DNA of 38,466 bases from the IMG/VR virus record IMGVR_UViG_3300045971_000434, positions 1 through 38,466 of that record; one strand, written 5' to 3'. Shown piece by piece: positions 1 through 5,897 of the stretch. The translations under genes were made by a program, and so were the position numbers. Every line of letters starts with the position of its first letter. Positions within the stretch are counted from its first letter, which is position 1. Below the pieces are notes generated by a model that was not told where the DNA came from, made no database searches, and saw nothing but the letters and a program-made list of their open reading frames with translations. Source of the stretch: a virus.

Positions 1-51
1 TACGGCAAGTAGTGTAGGAACCCTATTTTCATCTCGTGAAGCATTAGACAT
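1..51 (-). CDS. Tail fibre protein, N-terminal fragment (duplicate of the right end)
   Basis: This is the first 17 codons of the tail fibre gene, reading leftward off the edge of the window. It is the duplicated copy of the start at 38326. The gene is complete at 37202-38326, so this fragment is an artefact of the linear cut of a circular molecule and not a broken gene. Confidence 0.9.
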   Translation of the reverse strand, partial: MSNASRDENRVPTLLAV

Positions 52-191
52 ATTATAGACTGTTGATTAATAATTTATTTGTAATTGCATCTGCATATAT
101 AGGAATAGGGGTCGCTCCATCTACTGAAGATACCGCCATAAATGCAACTTTTCTATTTTCATCTCGTATATCAACGGTAATTGTATCTCCA
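1..191. repeat. Terminal direct repeat, left copy
   Basis: These 191 bases are the same as 38276-38466 except for A at 123 versus G at 38398. The simplest reading is that a circular or circularly permuted genome was assembled with an overlap, so the true unique length is about 38275. The mismatch changes Val to Ala in the small repeat protein whose coding region it covers, which suggests population variation rather than a purely technical overlap. A short genuine terminal repeat cannot be excluded from sequence alone. Confidence 0.95.
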
Positions 192-325
192 CCGGTTGAC
201 CCATTATCTACACATAATGTATGAAATACTGGATCTGCACACAAGGCTACGGTAGTTTTTCCATCGATGTTTGATACTCCCAATGCTGTTGGAACTCCAT
301 TCTCGTCTAGACTTGCATTAGCCAT
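53..325 (-). CDS. Small virion-associated protein made of two 'DEN-VPT-DG-ADP' modules
   Basis: This 90-residue protein consists of two copies of a module of about 40 residues. The first runs from DENGVPT through SNIDGKT to ADPVFHTLCVD (residues about 7-41). The second runs from DENRKVAFM through SSVDGATP to the C-terminus. The tail fibre gene that follows it (start at 51, equal to 38326) opens with a third copy: DENRVPT, SDVDGFTP, ADPVTHRLLVD. The shared module suggests a common attachment or assembly role at the tail, such as a fibre docking segment. That is inference from paralogy and adjacency, and I do not recognise a characterised family. The start is the first ATG after the preceding gene, with a five-base gap and no SD. 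Confidence 0.75.
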   Translation of the reverse strand: MANASLDENGVPTALGVSNIDGKTTVALCADPVFHTLCVDNGSTGGDTITVDIRDENRKVAFMAVSSVDGATPIPIYADAITNKLLINSL

Positions 326-329
326 ATAC

Positions 330-644
330 TTATGCGGTTAATTCTGTTGCAACGTATCTAGCATTTGTCCCAGCAATCGTGATTATTCCTGTATACATTG
401 AACCAGCCTTGCTTTCATAAAGACCTCCTATGCCATCATCGTTACCTGTTCCAGCTTTTAAAATGAAACTAAATACAGTAGTAGAAGCTCCAGTCCCAAG
501 ATATACAAATAAAGGATTTGTCCCTAGATTCTGTATCAGGAATGCTGCGCGTGTTGAATTTGCTGCTAACGCTGTTGCTGCGCTTGCTATTGATGGAGTG
601 CTTGATGTTCCAACTGGAGCTAATATTGTTCTTGTATCTGCCAT
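330..644 (-). CDS. Small hypothetical virion protein
   Basis: A 104-residue protein rich in Ala, Thr, Ser and Gly, opening with MADTRTILAPVG. It contains segments that read as beta strands, such as AAFLIQNLGTNPLFVYLG and TGIITIAGTNARYVATEL. There is no signal peptide or membrane segment. It lies between a coiled-coil protein and the DEN-module protein in the virion gene block, one base from the upstream gene, so it is probably a small structural or decoration component. The function is not recognised. The start ATG at 644 follows the A/T-rich leader typical of this genome. Confidence 0.7.
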   Translation of the reverse strand: MADTRTILAPVGTSSTPSIASAATALAANSTRAAFLIQNLGTNPLFVYLGTGASTTVFSFILKAGTGNDDGIGGLYESKAGSMYTGIITIAGTNARYVATELTA

Positions 645-645
645 A

Positions 646-1167
646 TTATTGTTTATTTCTTAATCTTTTAAGTTCTTCAAACCCTCTCTCTAATATCCCA
701 CGCTTGTCGTTCAATAATCGCATTTCATCACTTGTCTTCTTTCTCTCCCTATCTAACATCTTCCTGTCTTCTGCTATTTGAATACGTTCAGATTTAGTTT
801 TATTTAAAGTTTCATTAACTTTAATGAGATGTTCCTTTATGTCCTTATCTATCTCATTTATGCTAATATTAAAGCCCTCAAAGAGAGTAGCAATTTCAGT
901 AGACATGAGCTTGATCTCTTTGGCATAAGCCTGTAACTCATTAGAAAAATTAATGAGTTCCGTGTGATTTTGGGTTGTCTCTTCTAAAGCATTGCGACTC
1001 TCTTTGAGGACTGTAATTATCCTATCCTCTACATCTTTTTCTCGTAAAACGAGATATTGTTCTGTTTCCTCTTTTAGTTTATTTAATTCCGAATGCGCAG
1101 TAGACAAATTCATCTGCATTGTGGACAGTTCTTTTGCCGTATTGAATTTTTCTTGGTCTAATTGCAT
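646..1167 (-). CDS. Coiled-coil protein of the virion gene block
   Basis: A 173-residue, strongly charged, almost wholly helical protein. Heptad patterns run nearly end to end (for example TAHSELNKLKEETEQYL and HLIKVNETLNKTKSERIQ), and the C-terminus is very basic (RGFEELKRLRNKQ). There is no membrane segment. It is placed downstream of capsid and decoration genes and upstream of the small repeat proteins and tail fibre. A trimeric connector, fibre shaft or assembly chaperone role fits a coiled coil at this position, but this is inference. The gene is preceded by a gap with strong stem-loops at 1188-1244. Confidence 0.7.
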   Translation of the reverse strand: MQLDQEKFNTAKELSTMQMNLSTAHSELNKLKEETEQYLVLREKDVEDRIITVLKESRNALEETTQNHTELINFSNELQAYAKEIKLMSTEIATLFEGFNISINEIDKDIKEHLIKVNETLNKTKSERIQIAEDRKMLDRERKKTSDEMRLLNDKRGILERGFEELKRLRNKQ

Positions 1168-1187
1168 ATATTTTTTATAATTATTGA

Positions 1188-1244
1188 AGCCGAGGGGGGA
1201 TACGATCCCCCTACATAGCTATATTGTCATAACAACTCGGCTTA
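1188..1244 (-). other. Nested stem-loop between virion genes
   Basis: AAGCCGAG at 1188-1195 pairs with CTCGGCTT at 1237-1244, eight of eight bases. Inside it, GGGGGAT at 1196-1202 pairs with ATCCCCC at 1206-1212 around a three-base loop, directly stacked on the outer stem. It fills the gap between the genes at 1249-1821 and 646-1167. There is no U-tract on either strand, so it is more likely an RNA processing or stability element, or a translational spacer, than a classical terminator. Confidence 0.75.
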
Positions 1245-1248
1245 GAAA

Positions 1249-1821
1249 CTAGATAGCGAGCAGTTCTTCGAGCTTTGCCTTACTAAGACGAGCATCAAAT
1301 GATGCACCCTTCTTTTCAAGTTCAGCAATTACTTCTGCCTTATCCTTATATACCAATGCAGAGTTGTTTACATCTGTCGGCGTAATACCCGATGCATCAG
1401 CATTACCACCCTCTATGGTTACTGCTTTGTTGAGTTCATCAACGCGCTGCGCAAGCCTTTCAGCTTCCGATAGCGGATTCTTCTTCTCCTCCTCAAATAC
1501 ATTAACCATGATTTTTGCCTTGATTTCATCAATAGCAGAATCATCCCATAGTGGCCTATCTGATCCCTTACCATCAAGCTGGTTCGCATCGCGCGTAGGA
1601 GCTTTCCTGATAAGAATCTGCCGTGCTAGATGCATAGCTAAGTGGTCTCCTACAGTTTGTGGGACCAATAATGATCCACCGGCTGGTATGAAGAAGTCAC
1701 GACCCGCGAATCGTGCACCAATATCACCAGTGAAATCAAAGTCTGATATGTTCGTAATACGAACAATCTTATAATCTGAATCGTTCATTTGTGTAAAATG
1801 ATTTATAATATCTGGCTTCAT
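1249..1821 (-). CDS. Virion protein with C-terminal HeH/SAP-like segment
   Basis: A 190-residue protein. Residues about 16-70 look like a small beta domain (YKIVRITNISDFDFTGDIGARFAGRDFFIPAGG), followed by a charged helical stretch. The final 30 residues (KAEVIAELEKKGASFDARLSKAKLEELL) match the helix-extension-helix pattern seen at the ends of many phage head proteins. HeH/SAP/LEM-type folds often bind nucleic acid or protein, so it may contact DNA or another head protein. It lies directly after the decoration-type genes, flanked on both sides by stem-loop gaps. The exact role is not recognised; a head completion or accessory capsid protein is my best guess. Confidence 0.7.
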   Translation of the reverse strand: MKPDIINHFTQMNDSDYKIVRITNISDFDFTGDIGARFAGRDFFIPAGGSLLVPQTVGDHLAMHLARQILIRKAPTRDANQLDGKGSDRPLWDDSAIDEIKAKIMVNVFEEEKKNPLSEAERLAQRVDELNKAVTIEGGNADASGITPTDVNNSALVYKDKAEVIAELEKKGASFDARLSKAKLEELLAI

Positions 1822-1832
1822 CGTTCCAGATA

Positions 1833-1878
1833 GCAGTGGTTAAATACTGCATCCTACCCCCGAACGAATCGGGGATAG
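1833..1878 (-). other. Stem-loops in the gap upstream of the HeH protein gene
   Basis: GCAGT at 1833-1837 pairs with ACTGC at 1846-1850. A stronger stem follows: CTA plus CCCCGA (1854-1863) against TCGGGG plus TAG (1869-1878), with one mismatch and a five-base loop. It occupies nearly all of the gap between 1821 and 1888. It belongs to the same series of hairpin-filled gaps as 1188-1244. Confidence 0.6.
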
Positions 1879-1887
1879 TAGCAATAA

Positions 1888-2583
1888 TTAACGGATTCCA
1901 ACACGCACAAGTGCGGTCTGATCTGCTCCTGCATTTGCAACGAGACAAATACCGAGAGACTGCTCATCAAATGGACCCTTACCTGTAGTACCCTTGAGTA
2001 CCTGACCTGTAGTGTCATCACCTGTTACGAAGCTCTCGCCAATGACGAGGACCTCACCAGCAAGAACAACACCATCACCTGCTGTAAGAATCCAACCAAA
2101 GTCTGCTGCTGCAAATGCAACCTGTGCAATACCAACAGAAGACTGTACCTTTGAGGTAACTGCTGCCTTATCGACGAGTGCCATGGTTCGGATAGTAATA
2201 TCTGAATCAGCAACTGCAAGAGCAGTTGAGAATGCTGTCTCTGGATAGAGTTCAAGTGTAGTTGCGGTATTTGACTTGATCTTACCAGCCTGACCAACAC
2301 CTGTACCATCATCAACAACAACCCAACCATCCACAAACTGATCTGCCGTCCAACCTGCTGCTGCCTTCGTAATATATACGATACGACCAAGTGCGTCAGT
2401 ACCCGATGATACTGTATCAACTGAGGTAACTGCTGCTGGAACTGCTGCTGAACCCTTTGCGAGTGCTGTATTTGCCTTAACAAATACCCACTCGCGACCA
2501 TCTGCTGTCATTCCACGAGTTCCAACCTTAAATGCTGGGTTAGTCGTAGTCTGATAAGCATTATGAAATGTAATAGTAACCAC
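1888..2583 (-). CDS. Probable capsid decoration protein
   Basis: A 231-residue protein rich in Ala, Val, Thr and Gly, with no membrane segment. It opens with MVTITFHNAYQTTTNPAFKVGTRG, resembling N-termini of decoration or accessory capsid proteins in environmental phages, and continues as predicted beta strands (GRIVYITKAAAGW, DGWVVVDDGTGVGQAGKIKSN, TTLELYPETAF). It is the second gene after the major capsid protein and is flanked by hairpin-containing gaps. A surface decoration or cement protein is likely from position, size and composition; no catalytic motif is visible. Confidence 0.65.
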   Translation of the reverse strand: MVTITFHNAYQTTTNPAFKVGTRGMTADGREWVFVKANTALAKGSAAVPAAVTSVDTVSSGTDALGRIVYITKAAAGWTADQFVDGWVVVDDGTGVGQAGKIKSNTATTLELYPETAFSTALAVADSDITIRTMALVDKAAVTSKVQSSVGIAQVAFAAADFGWILTAGDGVVLAGEVLVIGESFVTGDDTTGQVLKGTTGKGPFDEQSLGICLVANAGADQTALVRVGIR

Positions 2584-2623
2584 TTTATTATTTTGTACGG
2601 TTATAGTTTTTTAAACATTTCCC

Positions 2624-2676
2624 GCCAAATTTCAGCCGTTGGCTCTTAACCGCTGGCTATTTGGGATAAACATCCC
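2624..2676 (-). other. Weak stem-loops in the gap upstream of the decoration gene
   Basis: GCCAA at 2624-2628 pairs with TTGGC at 2639-2643, and GGGAT at 2663-2667 pairs with ATCCC at 2672-2676 around AAAC. Each stem is only five base pairs, so individually they are weak. They matter mainly as part of the repeated pattern of structured gaps in this gene block. Nothing else is visible in this 109-base gap. Confidence 0.45.
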
Positions 2677-2692
2677 TTAATTTTTAATCGAA

Positions 2693-3442
2693 CTACGCGG
2701 ATACAGTAATATTACTAATCCACGTATTTGTCCCTGTACAAACATTGAATATCTGGGCATTCTTACCTGATGGAACTGCTACAGTACCTGTAAGTGTATT
2801 GCCAGAAGCTGCGGTAATCGTCACTGTCTGATTACCAACATTTGCATATACTGTCCAAAATCCATCACCAGTTGTTACACCAGTAATAGCAGATGACATA
2901 TTTGTTCCTGTTGGAACGGTGAATGTACCTGCGCCAGTTACTGAGGTATGGGTGATAAGACCTCCGAGCAGTTGTGCTGCTGTTGGAGCAGCATTTTGTG
3001 TTGCTACGGTTGTATTTACAACTCCACCAAATACTGTATATGCTGTTGTTCTACCGATTGATAAACCTCCAGTAGATACGCCACCAATAACCATCACTCC
3101 TGTACCCTTTGCATCAATAGAAAGTCCAGCTGCTGCACCAGACGAAATCGAAGCAAGTGCTACTGTACCTGTAGCGGTAGCACCCTTAACTTTAAGACCA
3201 GCTGCTTGTGATGCAGTAGATGAGTCAACTACAAATGCTGGATTTGTTGCACCTGCAAGACCTACTGCAAATGCCGTAGCTGATGCTGATGTAACTGTTC
3301 CTAGACCTGTGACTGTAGAACCTCCAACGGTTGTTGCTGCTGGAAGATCTACTGTTGGAGCTCCAGTAAAATCAACTGCTACATCAGTATTTAAACCATT
3401 AAATCTAACTACTGGTACGTAATCCTCTAAATTTCCTGCCAT
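2693..3442 (-). CDS. Head fibre or decoration-like protein
   Basis: A 249-residue, low-charge protein of repeating Thr/Val/Gly/Ala beta-strand units (TVGGSTVTGLGTVTS, TATGTVALASISSGAA, GVMVIGGVSTGGLSIGRTTAYTVFGG). The C-terminal beta domain contains GDGFWTVYANVGNQTVTITAASGNT and QIFNVCTGTNTWISNITVSA. That C-terminal pattern is common in phage head fibres and tail spikes, where it ends a trimeric beta shaft. It is the gene immediately after the major capsid protein, so a capsid-attached fibre is the best inference. No enzyme motif is seen. Confidence 0.6.
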   Translation of the reverse strand: MAGNLEDYVPVVRFNGLNTDVAVDFTGAPTVDLPAATTVGGSTVTGLGTVTSASATAFAVGLAGATNPAFVVDSSTASQAAGLKVKGATATGTVALASISSGAAAGLSIDAKGTGVMVIGGVSTGGLSIGRTTAYTVFGGVVNTTVATQNAAPTAAQLLGGLITHTSVTGAGTFTVPTGTNMSSAITGVTTGDGFWTVYANVGNQTVTITAASGNTLTGTVAVPSGKNAQIFNVCTGTNTWISNITVSA

Positions 3443-3471
3443 ATATTTTTATCGTTTAACCCTCTGACGTA

Positions 3472-3554
3472 ACCAATCCTAAATGGATTGGTACATCGTA
3501 AAGGGATGAATAATTTTTATCTTAGCTAATTAGCTGAAGTTGGTTTTAGCAACT
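3472..3554 (-). other. Stem-loops between capsid gene and next virion gene
   Basis: A perfect eight-base-pair stem, ACCAATCC (3472-3479) with GGATTGGT (3485-3492), has a five-base loop. It is followed in plus-strand coordinates by the palindrome AGCTAATTAGCT (3524-3535) and by AGTTG (3538-3542) with CAACT (3550-3554). All lie just downstream of the major capsid stop in the direction of transcription. They may protect or process the 3' end of the capsid message; there is no clear U-tract. Confidence 0.6.
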
Positions 3555-3558
3555 AACT

Positions 3559-4611
3559 CTAGCTGAGACCTGTCATCTGACCCTGAAGTCGAGGATTCTC
3601 CGAAATGAAGTTACCTGCGTAGATGATGTGTCCGATTTCCGCAAGCTGATCGACTGGACTCATCATGTCTCGGAAGTTGAAACCAAGTGTTGATGGTAAA
3701 CGTCCCGGAACACCCATTGGTACTCCATCGTTATTCTTCTTGAAGTTGACCTGCTTTAGACCTGCAACATTGATACCCTTGAAACCGAAGTAGTTTGTGT
3801 TGATGAAGAACATCTTTCCTGCTGGAATCTGCTCATCCTTAACAACTGGTGTACCACGGAAGAAAAGAACATCGAATCCACCCATACCTGCCATGCCATC
3901 TGTGCGAGAAAGCATACCGAATGCATTCATCTTAGGATAACCATTCTGTGTGTATCCTGCACGAACTGTTGGCTGGAGCAATGACTCATATGTTGACCAA
4001 AGAGCCTTTGTCGTAGCAATAATGTCTGGAGTATCTGTACCAACCTGCACTGCATCGTAAGCTGTTGCCATCTTTGCGAGTGTAAGTGAACCTGCACCTG
4101 CAAGGTAGTAACCCTTCAATGATGTATAAGTTGTGCGTGAGAGACCACCGTATGTTGGGTAGTTTGTACCATCATCTGCTGCGTTAGCAATTGAGTCCCA
4201 GTTGTTACCAATACCTGTACCAGTCCAGAGATTCTGTGCCATTACGAGCATAAGTGACTGTGCCTGTGAATCAAACTCTGCTTCGAGAAGATCAACAACC
4301 TGCATGTCGCCCTGATTCAAAGTCGTTTCGATATTTGCAATAACGATTGGCTTGTAACACATCTTTGGATAAAACGCCATCTGTGTACGAACATTCTGGC
4401 GATCTGTGTCAAGCTTGTCTGCAATACCAGTGTTTCCACCATTAGTTGAATCTTGGTATTTAACGATCACGTTGTAGCTAACACCGGTCTTCCAAGGCTT
4501 TGCATTCTGCAAGAGCTTCATGAGAACTGGTGAGCCGCGTGAGATTGTATCGTAAACCTTTGGCACGATATACGCACGAGTGACTGATGTCACTGCTTCT
4601 GAAAACTGCAT
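3559..4611 (-). CDS. Major capsid protein
   Basis: A 350-residue protein that builds the head shell. The N-terminus (MQFSEAVTSVTRAYIVPKVYDTISRGSPVLMKLL) and phrases such as FYPKMCYKPIVIANIETTLNQGDMQVVDLLEAEFDSQAQSLM are typical of HK97-fold coat proteins from short-tailed and unclassified tailed phages. There is no N-terminal protease-processed delta domain; a separate scaffold lies immediately upstream. The gene sits between the scaffold and decoration-type genes, the canonical place. The upstream leader is A/T-rich without an SD even though the protein must be made in large amounts, and the downstream gap has a perfect eight-base-pair hairpin. The fold assignment is from recognition of sequence style and synteny, not alignment. 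Confidence 0.85.
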   Translation of the reverse strand: MQFSEAVTSVTRAYIVPKVYDTISRGSPVLMKLLQNAKPWKTGVSYNVIVKYQDSTNGGNTGIADKLDTDRQNVRTQMAFYPKMCYKPIVIANIETTLNQGDMQVVDLLEAEFDSQAQSLMLVMAQNLWTGTGIGNNWDSIANAADDGTNYPTYGGLSRTTYTSLKGYYLAGAGSLTLAKMATAYDAVQVGTDTPDIIATTKALWSTYESLLQPTVRAGYTQNGYPKMNAFGMLSRTDGMAGMGGFDVLFFRGTPVVKDEQIPAGKMFFINTNYFGFKGINVAGLKQVNFKKNNDGVPMGVPGRLPSTLGFNFRDMMSPVDQLAEIGHIIYAGNFISENPRLQGQMTGLS

Positions 4612-4625
4612 AATTATTTAAAATA

Positions 4626-5360
4626 TTATTGTTTGCCCTTCAATGATGCGAGATACTCATTTGCGCCCCTGTATTGTGACATTCTATTTGGGTCGTATGC
4701 GTCATTAGCTTCAGCATTACCACCGGGTACTGTTGCAATAGGGTCGGCTTCGCGTGTCTTTAAATTCTTAATTACACGCTGTTCTGTCTCAATTGCAGTA
4801 CGCTTAATGTCCATCATGTTCGCATGAGCAGTCTTTAAATCCCTGAAACCATACTTGTTTGCATGTGTGAACAATGCATTTTCATCAAGTTTTGGGTCCA
4901 ATGATCTAAGTTCAGCAACCTGACTTTCAACCTCTGATTTTACCGCATCTACTCGCGCTTGTTCAGCTTGATAAGTGCTCTGCATCTCTTGGATAGCAGC
5001 TTTTTTAGCTATCTCAATTACTTCTGCATAATCTTTAGGTACATAGTCTGGCTTCTGCCATTCTGGAGTATCATCTCTAGGCTTGTTAATGTCCCTTTCA
5101 CGTTCAATCGCAGCGAGTGCTTGTGATTTACGAGTAAATTCTGGGAGTAAATTTTCATACTCTCGTTTAAGACCAGCAGCATCTACTTTTCTACCATCGG
5201 GTAGAGCGTATAATTCTGGTTCTACTGGCTTAATTTCCTCTGGCTGGGGATCAACCGTTGGTGTTTCTACTACTGTCTCTGGTGTAACTTCGCTTGGTGT
5301 TTCTACCTTTGGAGTAGGGTCACTGCTTGTTAACTCCATGTCTGATTCATATCCATCCAT
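4626..5360 (-). CDS. Capsid scaffold protein
   Basis: A 244-residue acidic protein. Residues about 10-48 are a Pro/Glu/Thr/Val-rich disordered segment (PSEVTPETVVETPTVDPQPEE). A small ordered stretch follows (ELYALPDGRKVDAAGLKREYENLLPEF), then long helices (EVIEIAKKAAIQEMQSTYQAEQARVDAVKSEVESQVAELRSL) and a C-terminal segment with YRGANEYLASLKGK. This disorder-helix-short-basic-tail arrangement immediately upstream of the coat gene is the signature of internal scaffolds that direct capsid assembly and are then released. No protease motif is visible. An alternative start at the second Met (residue 8) is possible. Confidence 0.8.
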   Translation of the reverse strand: MDGYESDMELTSSDPTPKVETPSEVTPETVVETPTVDPQPEEIKPVEPELYALPDGRKVDAAGLKREYENLLPEFTRKSQALAAIERERDINKPRDDTPEWQKPDYVPKDYAEVIEIAKKAAIQEMQSTYQAEQARVDAVKSEVESQVAELRSLDPKLDENALFTHANKYGFRDLKTAHANMMDIKRTAIETEQRVIKNLKTREADPIATVPGGNAEANDAYDPNRMSQYRGANEYLASLKGKQ

Positions 5361-5426
5361 ATGTGTTTTAGATTGCCTCCATTTTTGACTTGGCCCATAG
5401 GCTGTCGAAATGTCGCTTGATCAATT

Positions 5427-5462
5427 AACTAACAATAATTAGTTTTATGGCATCACGGCCAT
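5427..5462 (-). other. Stem-loops upstream of the scaffold gene
   Basis: AACTAA (5427-5432) pairs with TTAGTT (5439-5444), and ATGGC (5447-5451) pairs with GCCAT (5458-5462). They lie in the 105-base gap between 5360 and 5466, just downstream of the small gene at 5466-5705 in the direction of transcription. They may limit read-through or define a processed 5' end for the scaffold and capsid message. Confidence 0.5.
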
Positions 5463-5465
5463 GAC

Positions 5466-5705
5466 CTATTTGACAGGTTCGCCCTCCTTCTGCTCACCCT
5501 GCTGATAAGAATTAATCTTACTTTGCAGTTCATTTGCAAGTGCTACCTGCTCCTCCTTCTGTCCACCGGTAAGTACTTGAATCATATTCGTAACTTCTTC
5601 AGTGGTAAATTGAGGTCCTTCATCTTGCTCATTATCATCATTACCTTCAACCTGCATGCCATTATCTTGCATGCGTTGCGCCATAAATTTCATTCTTGGA
5701 TCCAT
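5466..5705 (-). CDS. Small acidic hypothetical protein
   Basis: A 79-residue acidic, Gln/Glu-rich protein. It starts MDPRMKFMAQRMQDNGMQVEG, carries the acidic run GNDDNEQDEG, and then a probable helix (TTEEVTNMIQVLTGGQKEEQVALANELQSKINSYQQ). It lies between the portal and scaffold genes, six bases after the 61-residue gene. Small acidic helical proteins here can be scaffold or portal accessory factors, but I do not recognise a family. Confidence 0.65.
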   Translation of the reverse strand: MDPRMKFMAQRMQDNGMQVEGNDDNEQDEGPQFTTEEVTNMIQVLTGGQKEEQVALANELQSKINSYQQGEQKEGEPVK

Positions 5706-5711
5706 AATATT

Positions 5712-5897
5712 TTACTTATGAAAACCTTTTAATGTTTCTGCAAAACGTGCACGCTCACCAGTGATTCCTTTTTTCTTCGATGCATCTTTAAGCATTGAGA
5801 GTGGAATTTTTTTACCAGCAGCAACTCCGAGCGTTTTATGCAATGCACCTTTGTGCTTTATTGCTCCTTGAATCCAATGGTCTTTTTGTGTGGTCAT
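5712..5897 (-). CDS. Small basic hypothetical protein
   Basis: A 61-residue basic protein: MTTQKDHWIQGAIKHKGALH, then the Lys-rich KDASKKKGITGERARFAETLKGF. Its ATG overlaps the portal stop in an ATGA arrangement (5894-5897), so translation is probably coupled to the portal. Short proteins of this style occur beside portals in environmental phages. The function is unknown; the basic character allows DNA or scaffold contact. Confidence 0.75.
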   Translation of the reverse strand: MTTQKDHWIQGAIKHKGALHKTLGVAAGKKIPLSMLKDASKKKGITGERARFAETLKGFHK

